From Azadirachta indica (Eukaryota > Streptophyta > Magnoliopsida > Sapindales > Meliaceae): DNA of 64,000 bases. Shown one piece after another: positions 1 through 10,712 of the stretch. The notes under the pieces were generated by a model, which had not been told where the DNA came from, did no database searches, and saw only the letters and a program-made list of their open reading frames with translations. Position numbers and translations under genes: made by a program. Every line of letters begins with the position of its first letter. Within the stretch, counting starts at the first letter, position 1. Where the stretch lies: positions 16,475,274 through 16,539,273 of the forward strand of contig CM040444.1 in the NCBI GenBank assembly GCA_022749755.1, given 5' to 3'.

Positions 1-362
1 TATGATGTCCAGATTTAACAATTTTGGACTAATAAAAACACAAAAGACAATGAGTTGGCCAATGGTCATCCATGAACATGATGAAGTCAAAACATATACG
101 CACTAAGCTCCAAAATTTTCATTAAACTTCATTTTTAATGTCTCCTTTTATTCTCTAACATTATCCTTTTGTTTGAGGTACTTCCAAAAAGCAAGTCCAT
201 AATAATATTTTCGAACATGGATCATCTCTTCATATATAAATAACTCCAATCAGGCCACTGATTCAACTCAGAAATTCAAAATCACAAGTTCTTGTTATCA
301 ATTATTCCTTCTCTTATTCATTTGCATATCACTTCTTGTAATTAAATGAATTAACTACAAAC
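1..362 (+). promoter_or_regulatory. Upstream region of array copy 1
   Basis: No coding sequence is visible. A TATA-box-like TATATAAA lies at 233-240, about 125 bases before the ATG at 363, so a transcription start near 265 and a 5' leader of about 100 bases fit. The stretch at 120-220 resembles the region 3140-3270 upstream of copy 3, which suggests that promoter DNA was duplicated along with the genes. Confidence 0.45.
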
Positions 363-824
363 ATGAGAAGCAAAGCGGTGGCTCAAAGCAAGTTCAGTCA
401 CTACCCGGAAAAACCCAGAAAGATTTTACACAAGGCTAGAGACTTTTACGTGAAGAGCATGGAGAACTGCGCGAATAAATTAAGTTACGGTGGTGTGATG
501 GGGTGCCCGGGGCCACAGGTCTCGCGGTTGCCAAGGAGTTTTAGTGTAAATTATTCAAAGTCGAGGAATGATGAAAGGTTTAAAGAACTTCTAGCTGCGA
601 TGAACAAGAAATTTGGGAGTGAGGTGGATTTGAATGAGAGGAGACAACAAAAAATGGAGAAAGGTGCGATGAGACGAAGCTACACTAGTGTTGGATCACT
701 ATTAGGGAGAATTGATGAGGACAAGCCTTGTTATTTTGAAGACGATATGATTTATGCTAGAAGCAGAAGTTATGCTGCCAATAGAAATTGTGAGTTTTTT
801 AAGAGAAGTGTATATCGGATATAA
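363..824 (+). CDS. Array copy 1: small basic plant protein, unknown family (153 aa)
   Basis: I do not recognise a function. The single-exon ORF has its ATG at a position matching the other copies (M-R/K-S-K). Residues 20-38 hold KILHKARDFYVKSMENCAN, residues 55-78 the RLPRSFSVN...ERFKELLAA block, and residues 104-128 the RRSY...GRIDEDKPCYFEDD block, followed by the YARSRSYA tail. This is the most divergent intact copy: the usual KLMQIFSAPIKIL segment is replaced by FSHYPEKPRKIL, and the middle linker is longer (about residues 80-103). There is no signal peptide or membrane segment. The Arg/Ser-rich C-terminus (RSRS, RRSY) could be phosphorylated, but that is inference. The family resemblance is seen directly by comparing the six copies in this window. 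Confidence 0.8.
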   Translation: MRSKAVAQSKFSHYPEKPRKILHKARDFYVKSMENCANKLSYGGVMGCPGPQVSRLPRSFSVNYSKSRNDERFKELLAAMNKKFGSEVDLNERRQQKMEKGAMRRSYTSVGSLLGRIDEDKPCYFEDDMIYARSRSYAANRNCEFFKRSVYRI

Positions 825-2100
825 CTCTATATTTATCATATGGACATCCTATGGATACTAAGGTACTGAAAATTCAAAATCATGTGTGTTTGTGTTTTGT
901 ATTCTTTACATAGGAATTCGTTAATTGGTTTCAATTATATATGTCCGTAATTAATATAGGTCGTGTGAGATTTTATCCTAGCTAGAGGCATAATTAATGT
1001 GTGCCGCTGCTAGAGATTTTGGATTGATCGATCTTTTTAGTTTGTCCTATTTGCTAATCATGAAAATTTGGAAATGAAAAATGTATTGTGTAGCTTTCAT
1101 CATTTCTTTCAATTTAACTCTTGCATGCGTACAGTATATTAATATTAGAAATAAATCACCAACATATATTACTATTTTTTTTAAGTTTATTGTGTTTTAT
1201 ATTTTTTTTTCTTTTATAAATATTATAAGAAAATATGAACGAGTTTAAATTTCTTTTAACATTCTAAAATATTTTATTAATTGAATCAATTAACAATCCA
1301 CATTTAACTTTATACTAACTTTAACAGTGCACATAATTGTAAGTAAATGTACACATAAATTTGTTGTGATCCATCAACTTACTTTTCTGTCGAGAAAGAT
1401 CCATGGACCACTGGCACCAGAGAAATTTCATCCTTTAGAAAATAAGAAAAGGTTAATGATAGTAAATTCATCCTATATTAATACTAGTGTTCAATCCTTA
1501 TGTAATATTTAATCTATAGGAAAAGCATTTCCAGGTACAAAAAATTGAAGGACTCAGAAGAATACACATTTTAACAATTAATTAACTAGAATTATTCTTA
1601 ATAAATATTAAAATCACACGCACGCACGTTACACACCCAAAAATAGACTAAGTCCAACTTTTCCATACTATATATATATATATATGAAAGTTAGCCATAT
1701 ATTCGGATATTGCAAGGCTTTAATTGAAATCCGCGTTAAGATATTAGTCCTCTTGCTCTTTGAAGACTGGGTATGAGACGGCATAGGGCAAATAGACGAC
1801 TATAATGAACAAAACAAAGTTGAGGTCCAAAACACACTAAGCTCCAAACAAACAGTTTCTTGTTCGATTTTACTAACAAATTTAATTATAAATTGGACCG
1901 GTTCTCCATAAGTTAGTACTGTAGCAGTTTCTGCCGCCCAATTTTTAATTCAAACTGCATCAGATGCTACCAATCAGCTTGTGAAAGACAACTAAATAAC
2001 AATGAAAATTGTAACCAATATAAATTTACATACTCAACATTAATTCTCCACGGCCCGCTAAAACTGTTTCACATACTTCTAGCACTTCCTTGAGGACACG
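825..2100. other. Intergenic spacer between copies 1 and 2
   Basis: AT-rich with no convincing coding region. The short open stretch near 1327 starts with GTG, lacks family motifs and looks random. There is a TA microsatellite at about 1670-1685. The segment 1958-1995 (CATCAGATGCTACC...GTGAAAGACAAC) shares words with 3440-3525 upstream of copy 3, a trace of duplicated promoter DNA. Confidence 0.5.
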
Positions 2101-2511
2101 ATGAAAAGCAAGGCTAAAAAGCAAAGCAAGTTGATGCAAATTATGTTAGCACCTATCAGAGTTCTGATCATTGCTAGAGATTCTTACATCAAGAGCACGA
2201 ATGACTGTGTCGTTGGGGTTAACGGCGCCATTGTCTGTCCGGCCCCTCAAATCTCACATGTGCCTAAGAATTTTAGCGTTAATAATTCCGACAAGGTTAA
2301 CGATGAGAAACTGAGAGAGCTACTGCGACAGGTTTCGTCTAAGAGGAGCGTTGGCGCTGTGGCAAGGTTGAATCTGCAGCCAGGTGCCGTTGGAAATAAT
2401 GGGGTGGGAAGGAGTTATAGTGTTGGAATTGGGAAGATAGGAAGAATTGATGAAGAAAAGCCTTGTTACTTTGAGGAAGATTTGTTGTTCCCCAGAAGCA
2501 GAAGCCATTAG
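2101..2511 (+). CDS. Array copy 2: small basic plant protein, unknown family (136 aa)
   Basis: Function unknown. The protein starts MKSKAKKQSKLMQI, the typical family N-terminus, and continues with PIRVLIIARDSYIKSTNDC, in which the otherwise conserved K-A-R-D-F-Y-V-K-G-M-E-N-C is altered (IARDSYIKSTNDC). The middle block reads VPKNFSVNNSDKVNDEKLRELL, and the C-terminal block GRSYSVGIGKIGRIDEEKPCYFEED is well kept and ends FPRSRSH. The protein stops just after RSRSH, so it lacks the extra tail of copies 1, 3 and 6. It is intronless. The ATG at 2101 has no nearer in-frame competitor and matches the other copies. Confidence 0.82.
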   Translation: MKSKAKKQSKLMQIMLAPIRVLIIARDSYIKSTNDCVVGVNGAIVCPAPQISHVPKNFSVNNSDKVNDEKLRELLRQVSSKRSVGAVARLNLQPGAVGNNGVGRSYSVGIGKIGRIDEEKPCYFEEDLLFPRSRSH

Positions 2512-4118
2512 GAATTCAGTTTGTGCGTACGTTAATAATATATAGTAAAACATGAACTAGCTAGTACGTACTGTCATTGTTGTTTCTTTCTTTTTTATTT
2601 TTTCTGGATAAAACTTTAAAAATTGAAAATTGCAGTACATATATTTCGGATCCTGGAAATTAAACTCGAAAACAATATATGCTGCTATTAGTTTCTTAGT
2701 TTTATTTAGTTGCTATATATATATATATATATATTTCCTTCTTAAGTATACTGTTACATATTTAAATATGAGCCCATTTATATAGGTTAAACTGGTTACG
2801 CGACTACAGGCAAACACTGCCGAACCCCGTGATTATCTTTAAATTTCATAACTACACCGTAAAATTTTCTACACTTCAAAAATCTTTTACAATTTGAAGC
2901 TCAGTATTATTTTATTTACTAAAGAAAAGGAACAACTTGTTTTTTAAGTATCTTTGAACATTCGATTGGGTCAAGCTTGCAGCGAATCGCTTACACGTTT
3001 GTTACATTTACATAATTTAATTTGCACTCCGGTTTAAATAAAATAAATAAGTTTAGAATAAGAGTGGAACATACAAAATGAAAACTTGTATCTTCTTTTG
3101 TTATTTATAATGCATTTATATATTCCCTTGGAGATTTATAAATAAAAAATTTAACGAAACTTCATAGCTAGACACTAGCTTTTAAATCTTTACATTTTTA
3201 ATCTCTCACTTTTTCCCTCGTGTTTCGAGTACTTTCCCAAATTAAATATTTTTGGAAGAATTACATGTGAAAATCATGGTGATCAATTAATGTCAAAATA
3301 TAAATATAAAAAACAAGTGGGCATATTATTTATATTAATTAATTAGTCATCAAATCGATTAATCAAATGAATATTATATATATATACACCAGCCATCAGA
3401 TGCTAATGCAATAAGGATATTATTTTTTGAGTTGCATGATATGAAGCATCAGATGCTGCTACATGCATAAATGAGAATGACCAGAATTAATGTTATGTTC
3501 CATCGTGTTTCCCGTGAAAGACAACCTGGCACGTTGTGATTGCTTGTCATTGCTTTTGCATCGTATCGAGAGATTCTTAGTTAGTGCTGTTACTAACAAA
3601 ATTATTTTATTCTTTCTCCATTTTGTCCACGTTCAATGAATACTGACTTTTGGAATGAATCCTAAAGTTTTATTTTCTTTCCCAATTAGAACATAAGTTA
3701 TCCATTTTTATCAAGTAGCTCCCTAGCTTTAGTTTATTAACTTGACCATATCACTCAAATAGTATTTTATGTTTCACTATCAACGCAAGAATTTGTAACT
3801 GATCACTATAGTCTATAGGATATTTCAGTCATTTCAAAAACAAATAGGGGTTTATTTGATATAAACAAATATATTCTTTTTATTTGAAACATTGTAAAAG
3901 AAAAGGACCCAAATGTAATTAGAAATTGTCACAAGCCATTTTTCAATTTGATTAATTAATTAATTAATTCCCCAAACTAACTTCCTTTTCGAAGCTAGCT
4001 ACTGCAGAGAAACAAGACCATATATATACAATATATCAAAACCTTTAGTATATAAGCCTCTAACTCTATTCGATTTGTCATCCAAAGTCTCTCTTAGTTC
4101 TTGTAATTTACATGTAAA
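2512..4118. other. Intergenic spacer between copies 2 and 3
   Basis: AT-rich with no gene seen. TA microsatellites lie near 2716-2733 and 3372-3386. The segment 3230-3290 (cttccaa...catggtgatcaatta) resembles DNA upstream of copies 4 and 5 (about 6930-6985 and 13420-13470). A TATA-like TATATAA is at about 4049-4055, 65-70 bases before the first ATG of copy 3. Confidence 0.5.
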
Positions 4119-4601
4119 ATGTTCCATTTCTGTTCAAGAAGCAGCTCTTATAGCAGCATGAATACCAAAACGAGAAGCAAAGCTAGAAAGCAGCGAAAGG
4201 TGATGCAGATTTTCTCAGTCCCCATCAAAATTCTTAGCAAGGTTGGAGACTTCTACGTGAGGCGCATGGAGAATTGCAACGATAGAGTAAGTTACAGCTC
4301 TTGGATAGGCTGCCCCTCTACGCCAGGTGTGCGACTGACTAAGAGTTTTAGTTTCAACTCTTTCACTGCACGCGATGACGAAGAATTCGGGCAACTTTTA
4401 CGTGCCGCATCTGAAAAGAAGGCGAGGCAAACAACTTTACGGACTAGTATGATGGGGAGAAGTTATAGTGTTAGTGTAGGAAAGATTGGGAGAATTGAGG
4501 AAGACAAACCTTGTGCCTTTGAGGAAGATGGTTTAAAATCGGAATTGGTATATCCAAGAAGCAGAAGTCATGTTGTTGGAAGGAATTATGTGTATCAATA
4601 G
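4119..4601 (+). CDS. Array copy 3: small basic plant protein, unknown family (160 or 147 aa)
   Basis: Function unknown. Two in-frame ATGs are possible. The first, at 4119, adds 13 residues (MFHFCSRSSSYSS). The second, at 4158, gives MNTKTRSKARKQRKVMQIF and matches the other family members better. The protein has all the blocks: SVPIKILSKVGDFYVRRMENC, LTKSFSFNSF..RDDEEFGQLLRAAS, RSYSVSVGKIGRIEEDKPCAFEED and YPRSRSHVV. The coding frame is intact and intronless. It is closest to copies 4 and 5 in the centre (EEF.QLLRAAS.K). The spacing from the TATA-like sequence at 4049 leaves room for either start, so I extend the feature to the first ATG. Confidence 0.82.
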   Translation: MFHFCSRSSSYSSMNTKTRSKARKQRKVMQIFSVPIKILSKVGDFYVRRMENCNDRVSYSSWIGCPSTPGVRLTKSFSFNSFTARDDEEFGQLLRAASEKKARQTTLRTSMMGRSYSVSVGKIGRIEEDKPCAFEEDGLKSELVYPRSRSHVVGRNYVYQ

Positions 4602-5698
4602 TGAAAGATTCATATATATTCGGATCCTGCAAATAATTAATTTGAGACAGTAAAGTAATACTATACATTTATATACATATAAGAATCAATTTTCCTTTCT
4701 AAGAATTGCTACAAGTAATATTTTTCCATCTCAATTCTTATAAATATTCGTTTATCGATTCATTTTTGTCTTCTGCATCGATCTCTTCGCAAAATGAAGA
4801 TTAATTCTGATTTCCGGTGAGAAACAGCTCGAAGTCGAAGCACCAAGTGCTAGCTGCAATATGTGGGCAACCACATGTAGCTAAGTAGATTGTGCGAGAA
4901 TATTCGACAAAACGCAAGTGTTAGCTGCATTTGTTAAGTTCACTGTCACTACAGATTCTCTGTTCGTGGTGCTTCCACTGTTAGAGCTCCACCATTTAAT
5001 ATTGTGGCCAGCTTTAAAGGTAATAAACTATAGAGCAGTGCACTAATTTTTTGTTCTACTTTTAATCTTTGAAGTAGGCTCGGCCAAAAAACTCAGCCCA
5101 GCCCGACTGAGTAAATCCAGTTTTTTAGAGTTAGGTTAAAACCAACCTTAAATATAGACCGGGCTGGGTTTGGACTTTTTTCATTATAATCTGAAGCAGG
5201 TCGAGTCTAGGTTCAGGTCAAATGCGAATTGCTTGGGCTTCAAATAATTTGAAGTTGGATTGGATTAGCCTGAAAACAAAAAATAATAAAAATTTTTTTA
5301 TTATTCCATGCTTTTAAAAGCCTAAATTTTTTATCCAATCTGAAAATGTTAAAATCAGGTTTAAAGTAGATTTAACTTATAAAAAATAAAACCGAGTTCG
5401 AGTCGAGTTTATATAAACCTAATTCAAACCTGATTTTTTGCGAAGCCTAATTTGAAATCCTTCCCATTAACATTAAAAAATATTGAAACTTATTTGCAGC
5501 TTGATGTTAATTAATTTTATTTAATTATTAAGTAACAATTAATAAACAAAATCCCTTCTAGGGTCCCTATAATTGGAAGTTATTATTTAGCCATTCACAA
5601 TGTTGGTCTTGTTCTTGTTATGGAAGTTAGAAATGATATTGATGTATATAGCAACAAAAAGGCAAGATTAAAGATTAGAATTAAGAGATAGTAGGTAT
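4602..5698. other. Intergenic spacer with decayed repeat DNA
   Basis: No gene is seen. The segment 5075-5460 contains runs such as CAGCCCAGCCCGACTGAG and GGGCTGGGTTTGG, with echoing variants of 'aaattcaaacctgatttttt', typical of old repetitive DNA. I could not place its ends or family. Confidence 0.35.
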
Positions 5699-6720
5699 TG
5701 TTACGGAAAACTAGTCTCACAAACAATGTTTTAACACTGATATGATTAAATCAATATTATAATATGATAAAAACTATTTGGTTTAATCAGATAATGAACA
5801 AAAATACAAAGCAATAAATAAGATAAAAGACAAATAAGAATTACGTGGTTCAAGAAAATTGTCTATATTTATGGAACAAACACATTTAAAGTTTATTATT
5901 AGAAATAAAAGATAAAATCTGTATAAGATAACTCTCCTCTCTCAAATCACCTTTTTTCAGTTTCTCCCTCTCTTTCCTCTGTTTTCCACCTCATATCTCT
6001 TGTTTAAGTTCTTGAGAATACAAGATTTTTATAATGCCCATAAAAAATTCCAATTCAAGTAGGTTTGGTATTCTAATTTGAGTAACATTGGTATCTAATT
6101 CAAATGGATCTAGTATCCTAGTTCAAGTAGGTCTGATTATTCTCAAGTTCTTAAGTACTCAAGTGCTTGGATTCTCGGATATCATATCTAATCATCTTCA
6201 AGCTAAATGACTACCCCACCTTGACTCCTTAAATCTTCAAGTTCTCGGGTATTTAGGTACTAGATCAAATCCTTTTTAAGTCAGGATGACTACTCCATCA
6301 TAACTCTTTAGGTCCTCAAGTTCTCGGGTACTCAAGTACTTGAATACCAAATTAGGTTCTCTTCAAGTCAAGATAACTATTCCACCTTGACTTATTGGGT
6401 CCTCTAATCCATGGGAACTTAGATACCAGATTAAGTCCTCTTCAAGTCAAGATGACTATTCCACCTTAGCTCCTTAGGTCCTCAGATAGGTATTCAAATA
6501 CCAGACCAAATCCTCTACAAGTCAGGAGGATTATTCCACCTTCCTTGGGTCATCAGGTTCTCGAGTACTCAGATATTAGATCAGATCCTCTTTAAGTTAG
6601 GATGATTTGTTCGCCTTGACTTCTTAAGTTCTTGAGTTCTTAGGTACTCTGGTATTCAAGTACTCAGGTTCTCAAGAATTTGAAAAATCTATTCGTCATA
6701 GGTACGAAGGGACAATTTCA
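5699..6720. mobile_element. Decayed Copia-like LTR region (boundaries uncertain)
   Basis: A TGTTAC start at 5699 is followed by TTACGTGGTTC at 5841-5851, a sequence often seen in LTRs of plant Ty1/copia elements, and then a pyrimidine-rich tract at about 5935-6000. Within it, 6198-6680 is an array of degenerate units. I found no coding region and no matching target duplication, so this may be a solo LTR or a fragment. The family assignment rests on the short motif only. Confidence 0.4.
6198..6680. repeat. Degenerate tandem repeat, six units of 75-87 bp
   Basis: The anchor TCAAGTCAGGATGACTATTC recurs with changes at about 6198, 6276, 6363, 6442, 6517 and 6592, giving spacings of 78, 87, 79, 75 and 75. 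Each unit also contains CCACCTTGACTCCTTAGGTC and TCTCGGGTACTC-like words. It lies inside the LTR-like region 5699-6720. Confidence 0.75.
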
Positions 6721-7067
6721 TTCATTCCTCAATGTTTTAAGAAATATATAGCATTTTAGTCAATATGTTTCACATTTTTATCTCAACAATTCTTAATAAT
6801 TTTTGTAATCATCAATTTAAACCTAAACGTTCATAATTGGGGTCCAATTAAAATAATATTAGAGCTTTCTCTTTTTGACTTCTTACTTCATCATGGTTTA
6901 TTGGGGAGTTCATAGGGCCAACACATTATTTTATTCAATATTTCCAAAATATTGTTACAGAAGTACAAACCATGGTGATCAATCAACTGACGTTGAAACA
7001 ATTTTGTTGAGCAATTTCTTAGAACAAACAGCCATATTATTTAACAATCAAAATGTTTTGAAGCATC

Positions 7068-7475
7068 ATGAAAGCTGATGCAGATTTTTTCTACCCACAT
7101 CAAAATTCTCAAAAAGGCTAGAGACTTCTATATGAAGGGCATGGAGTACTGCTCCAATCAAGTAGGTTCCTGTGCTTCGCTTGACTACTCGATTGTGCTG
7201 GTTGTGCGATTGCCCAAGAGTTTTAGTGTCAATTCTTTCCCAGAATGCATGATGAAGAGTTCAAGCAACTGTTACGAGCCGCATCTATAAAGGAGGCAAT
7301 GCAAACAGATTTGCAGCGGACTATAGTGGCAAGAAATTACAGTGTTAATGTAGGAAAGATTGGCAGAATTGATGAGAACGAGCCTTGTGTATTTCAAGAA
7401 GATGTTTTAAAGTTGGATTTGTTATTTCCAAGAAGTACAAGTCATGCTGTTAGAAAGAATTATGTTTATCCATAG
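7068..7475 (+). pseudogene. Array copy 4: broken member of the unknown family
   Basis: The family protein is recognisable in two frames. The segment 7078-7244 reads MQIFSTHIKILKKARDFYMK...VRLPKSFSVNSF, and 7245-7475 reads DEEFKQLLRAAS...RNYSVNVGKIGRIDENEPC.FQED..FPRSTSHAV. Aligned with copy 3, a single base is missing at about 7248-7249 (GATGAC in copy 3, ATGAT here), shifting the frame. The N-terminal basic segment (M-K-S-K..KKQ.KL) is gone: the ATG at 7068 is followed by AAAGC and then joins directly to the TGATGCAG that normally lies about 30 bases into the gene. Upstream DNA homologous to the far promoter of copy 5 lies immediately before it, so the proximal promoter and leader are deleted too. 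It is almost certainly nonfunctional unless an unusual start and frame correction occur. Confidence 0.8.
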
Positions 7476-7670
7476 TGCAAATTCTTTCATATTATAATCC
7501 TAGAAATTGTAATTTGAATGTCGTAATGTATATGTAAAAATCAAATATTTTTTGTTTGTTAATTAATTGCTGCATTTTTTTTCCTTCCTAGACAGTACTT
7601 CTTCTTAATTGTTGATCCATCCACGTTTTTGTATCTCTTCTGCGTCTCTTCTCTATCTTTTGATTTCTGG

Positions 7671-8098
7671 TGTTGATACCGAAACTTACAACTTCGATAT
7701 TACAAAGTAAAGATTAAATTTTCTCTTTTACCGAAAAGAAAAAATCGCTTTATTATTTATTTCAAAAAAATTATGAATATCCTTATATGAAGAGAATGCG
7801 ACATATATATAGAAGTACTAACTTCCTTATTCTAATAATATTAGGAATTCTGATAGAATGTAAAGTGTATCTTGCGAAATCCTAATTTGCCTCAAATTAA
7901 ATTTACCAATTCTAGTTTTCTCCCTCTCATAAGCATTCCAAGCAACAATCTTATTAGCATATCAGACTTACTTGTGTGACACTCAATTAGAATCTTTTCT
8001 ATGCTAAGCCGAACAGGATGTATTGGAACTACCGAAACAACAGACCACTTAACAGGAAATCCATTAATTTCATTGGTTTAAGGCTATCTTCTTAAACA
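7671..8098 (-). repeat. 3' LTR of the gypsy element
   Basis: 428 bases, TG...CA ended (TGTTGATACC to TTAAACA). It aligns along its whole length with 10290-10707, with shared landmarks at GAAGAGAATGCGACATATATATA and ACTTACTTGTGTGAC. It lies about 195 bases beyond the stop of the broken copy 4. Confidence 0.85.
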
Positions 8099-8599
8099 TC
8101 AAGCCTCTCAGTTTTTAGTGAAACTAATCCTTTCATTGGAAACTTTATTTAAGAATGGTCCACAGATTTGAATCTTAAATTTAAACCTCAACATCCAACA
8201 ATAATTCTTTTTTACCATTATAGATAAACTGTAAAATAAATAACGATCAGAAAAAGCCGGTTTTATCGACAAAAACTCTCCGATGCTTAAGTTAGAGATT
8301 TTTTTTTTGTAGCAAAAAAATATGAAAAATATAAATAAGAATTTCGAGACTTGTGTTTCTTGTGCTTAAAATTTTTAATACTTAAGTTGGCGCTATTTTT
8401 TTTTGTTTTTAACTAACATTATATCAATATTTACTTGCAATATTTTTTTCCATTGTCTTAATCAAGCAAATCATATGGAGTAAATAGAAATTGTATATCG
8501 AGACGCATCGTGGCCTAAGCTTGTTTTAAGGTCTTTTTTTATGTTTTCTGATTGGAATAGACTTTGTTAATTTTAAACAAAGGTCGTCATAAGACCTGG

Positions 8600-9235
8600 A
8601 CTGTGACCAGACTTTGAATGAAACAAACTTTATGATTCTCCAGGTTATTATATGAGTTAAATTGAGATCAGATCTTTTTACAACAATTTTTTTTTTAAAA
8701 CTTATTTTATTATTTAATCTGAACTGAGGTCAGAATTTTTTGCGATAGTTTATTGAATAAGCGAAATTTACTGATTTTCTGTTATGAATTGTGGTCAAAT
8801 TTTTTTAACGATTTTCTCAGACAAACGACTTTTAATCATTGTCTGATCTGAACTGTGGTCAAATTTTTTTACGACAATTTGCTAAGTAAACAAACTCCAT
8901 TGAATTCTCAATTATTCATTGTTTGATTGAACTGTAATCAGATCTTTTTATAGCAGTCTGTTAAAATTTATTGATCTTCTGATCTAAACTGTGGTCAAAT
9001 CTTTTTATAACAACTTGCTGAATAATCGAAATTTATTAATTTGCTAATTACTGTTGTTTGATCTGAACTGTGGTCAAATCTATTTTACAACAACTCTTGA
9101 ATATACGACATTTATTAATCTTCTAATTATAGTTGCTTGATCCGTGGTCAGATCTTTTTTACAGCAATTCTTAGGATACTAAGATATCAGAATAAGATAA
9201 TCGTTGTAATCTGAATCGTGTTCAGACCTTTTTAT
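8600..9235. repeat. Tandem repeat inside the gypsy element, about ten units
   Basis: The anchor CTGAACTGTGGTCAAATCTTTTT recurs with changes at about 8603, 8664, 8726, 8791, 8855, 8934, 8991, 9070, 9144 and 9218 (spacing 57-79 bases), often followed by ACAACAATTTGCTGAATAA-like words. It sits between the integrase remnant and the 3' LTR, the place where several plant gypsy lineages carry long noncoding, repeat-rich DNA. Confidence 0.7.
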
Positions 9236-9249
9236 CAACAATTCTATAA

Positions 9250-9560
9250 GGGTAATACCTCTTCGGTATCTCTGCATTCCATGGTTTCTTGATCTTTTTT
9301 CCATCTAGGTGCTGTAACTTGTAAACTTTTAGCTTAATAATTCTGGTCACCTTGTACGAACCTTCTTAATTTGCTCTCAAAACTCTTTCACCAAATACTT
9401 TAGTGTTTTGTGTGACTTGCCACAACACCAAATCTCCCTCGCAAAAACATCTGGCATGAACTCTCTTATTATAATACTTTACGACCCGTTATTGGTAAGC
9501 AGTTTTCCTAATAAGCACTTGATCTCGCTTCTCTTGCAACAAATCGATGCCTAACCTCAT
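9250..9560 (-). pseudogene. Integrase C-terminal remnant of a gypsy polyprotein
   Basis: Minus-strand translation shows GIDLLQEKRDQVLIRKTAYQ, then YYNKRVHARCFCEGDLVLW and SYKVTRIIKL, ending DGKKIKKPWNAEIPKRYY. This order of motifs is that of the C-terminal part of plant Ty3/gypsy integrases. At least two stops interrupt it, one replacing the usual tryptophan before Glu-Gly. No catalytic core is found nearby. Confidence 0.7.
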
Positions 9561-9678
9561 CAACCATTTACCACTTAATCAGTTATGAGTTCTACTTTGT
9601 TCAGAGTTTTTTTAGGAGCAGTCTTTTCCTTATTCCTTTTGTGTGTTTAGTTTAAGTATGATCTCATATCTTTCGAAA

Positions 9679-10074
9679 TCATGCTATGTTTAGATGTTCT
9701 TTTACCCTAATTTGACTCATGCCACACATTGATTGGTCTGTGCTCTGGTTTCTCCTGAACTCGCAAGGGTGTTGTTTTGTTTTGATCAACGTGTACTTGC
9801 TCTTGGTCTTGAACTCCTTCCTCAAGGATTGGTGTATACTTCTACCTATGATGATTGTTCTATGCTTGTAATCTACTTTCTGATCTTCCCAAAAACAATT
9901 TTTTATACGGATCTCCAAGTAGAACAACGCTTTCTTCATTTCTGGCGGTCGCGACTTTTTTAGAATTTGTCTCCCAATTATGGTTTTTTGAATTATCCTC
10001 TTAAAGTTTTCAATCTCTTTTTCCATTAACTCATTTTTGTTCTCTACAGCTTTTATTTGTTTGTCTCTTTCCAA
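9679..10074 (-). pseudogene. Unidentified ORF in the gypsy interior (131 codons)
   Basis: A Lys/Glu-rich open stretch between the leader and the integrase remnant. Its start has coiled-coil character (MERDKQIKAVENKNELMEKE). The position fits a decayed gag region, but no zinc knuckle or other diagnostic motif is visible. I treat it as a relic rather than a gene. Confidence 0.3.
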
Positions 10075-10289
10075 GTACTTGTGCTAACTTTCTTTCAGCC
10101 TTTATACGATTTAGACTGTATCTTATCCCCATCATGAATTGCTTTTTGTCCTTGGGATTATCATAATAGGGGTGGTTGGTAATTGGAGTCTAATGAATCT
10201 CCCTCGTCAATCCTTTCAATTGAATGTCTTCTAATAACTTGTCGTTCCTTCATACCTTTTTGAATGTATTTTCCACAAACAACGCCAAC

Positions 10290-10707
10290 TGTCGATACCA
10301 AAACTTATAACTTCAATACTATACAATAAAAATTGAATTTCTCTGTTCTTTGCCTCAAAGAAAAAAATCGTTTTATTGCTTATTTCAAAAAAATTATAAA
10401 TGCCCTTGCATGAAGAGAATGCGACATATATATAAGAGTGCTAATTTTTTTATTCTAATAATATTAGAAATTCTAATAAAATTTAGAGTGTATCTTGCAC
10501 AATTCTAATTTGCATCAAATTAGGACTACTAATTCTAGTTTTTCCCCTCTCATAAAGATTTTTTTAAGTGACAGTCTTATTAACTGATCAAACTTACTTG
10601 TGTGACGTCCGATTAGAATTTTTCTTAAGCTAAACCGAATATGATGTATTAGGCCAGTTAGCACGAATCCCATTAATTTCATGAGATCGAAACTATCTTC
10701 CCAAACA
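10290..10707 (-). repeat. 5' LTR of the gypsy element
   Basis: 418 bases, TGTCGATACC to CCAAACA on the plus strand, the counterpart of 7671-8098. It is followed directly by TCTGG, the target duplication. The adjoining interior bases 10262-10289 hold the leader-like sequence described for the element. Confidence 0.85.
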
Positions 10708-10712
10708 TCTGG

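Larger units (their letters stand above)
7666..10712 (-). mobile_element. Deleted Ty3/gypsy LTR retrotransposon with TCTGG target duplication
   Basis: Two direct repeats, 7671-8098 and 10290-10707, both begin TGTYGATACC and end AAACA, and are flanked by the same five bases, TCTGG (7666-7670 and 10708-10712). The element lies on the minus strand: next to the right LTR the minus strand reads GTTGGCGTTGTTTGTGG, like the leader after the 5' LTR of many plant gypsy elements. The interior is only about 2.2 kb. Around 9250-9560 (minus) there is a decayed integrase C-terminus (YYNKRVHAR, GDLVLWQV, PWNAEIPKRYY) with the usual Asn-Trp-Glu-Gly site reading Asn-stop-Glu-Gly. Reverse transcriptase and protease are absent, so the copy is a nonautonomous relic. 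The two LTRs have diverged strongly, so the insertion is old. Confidence 0.85.
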
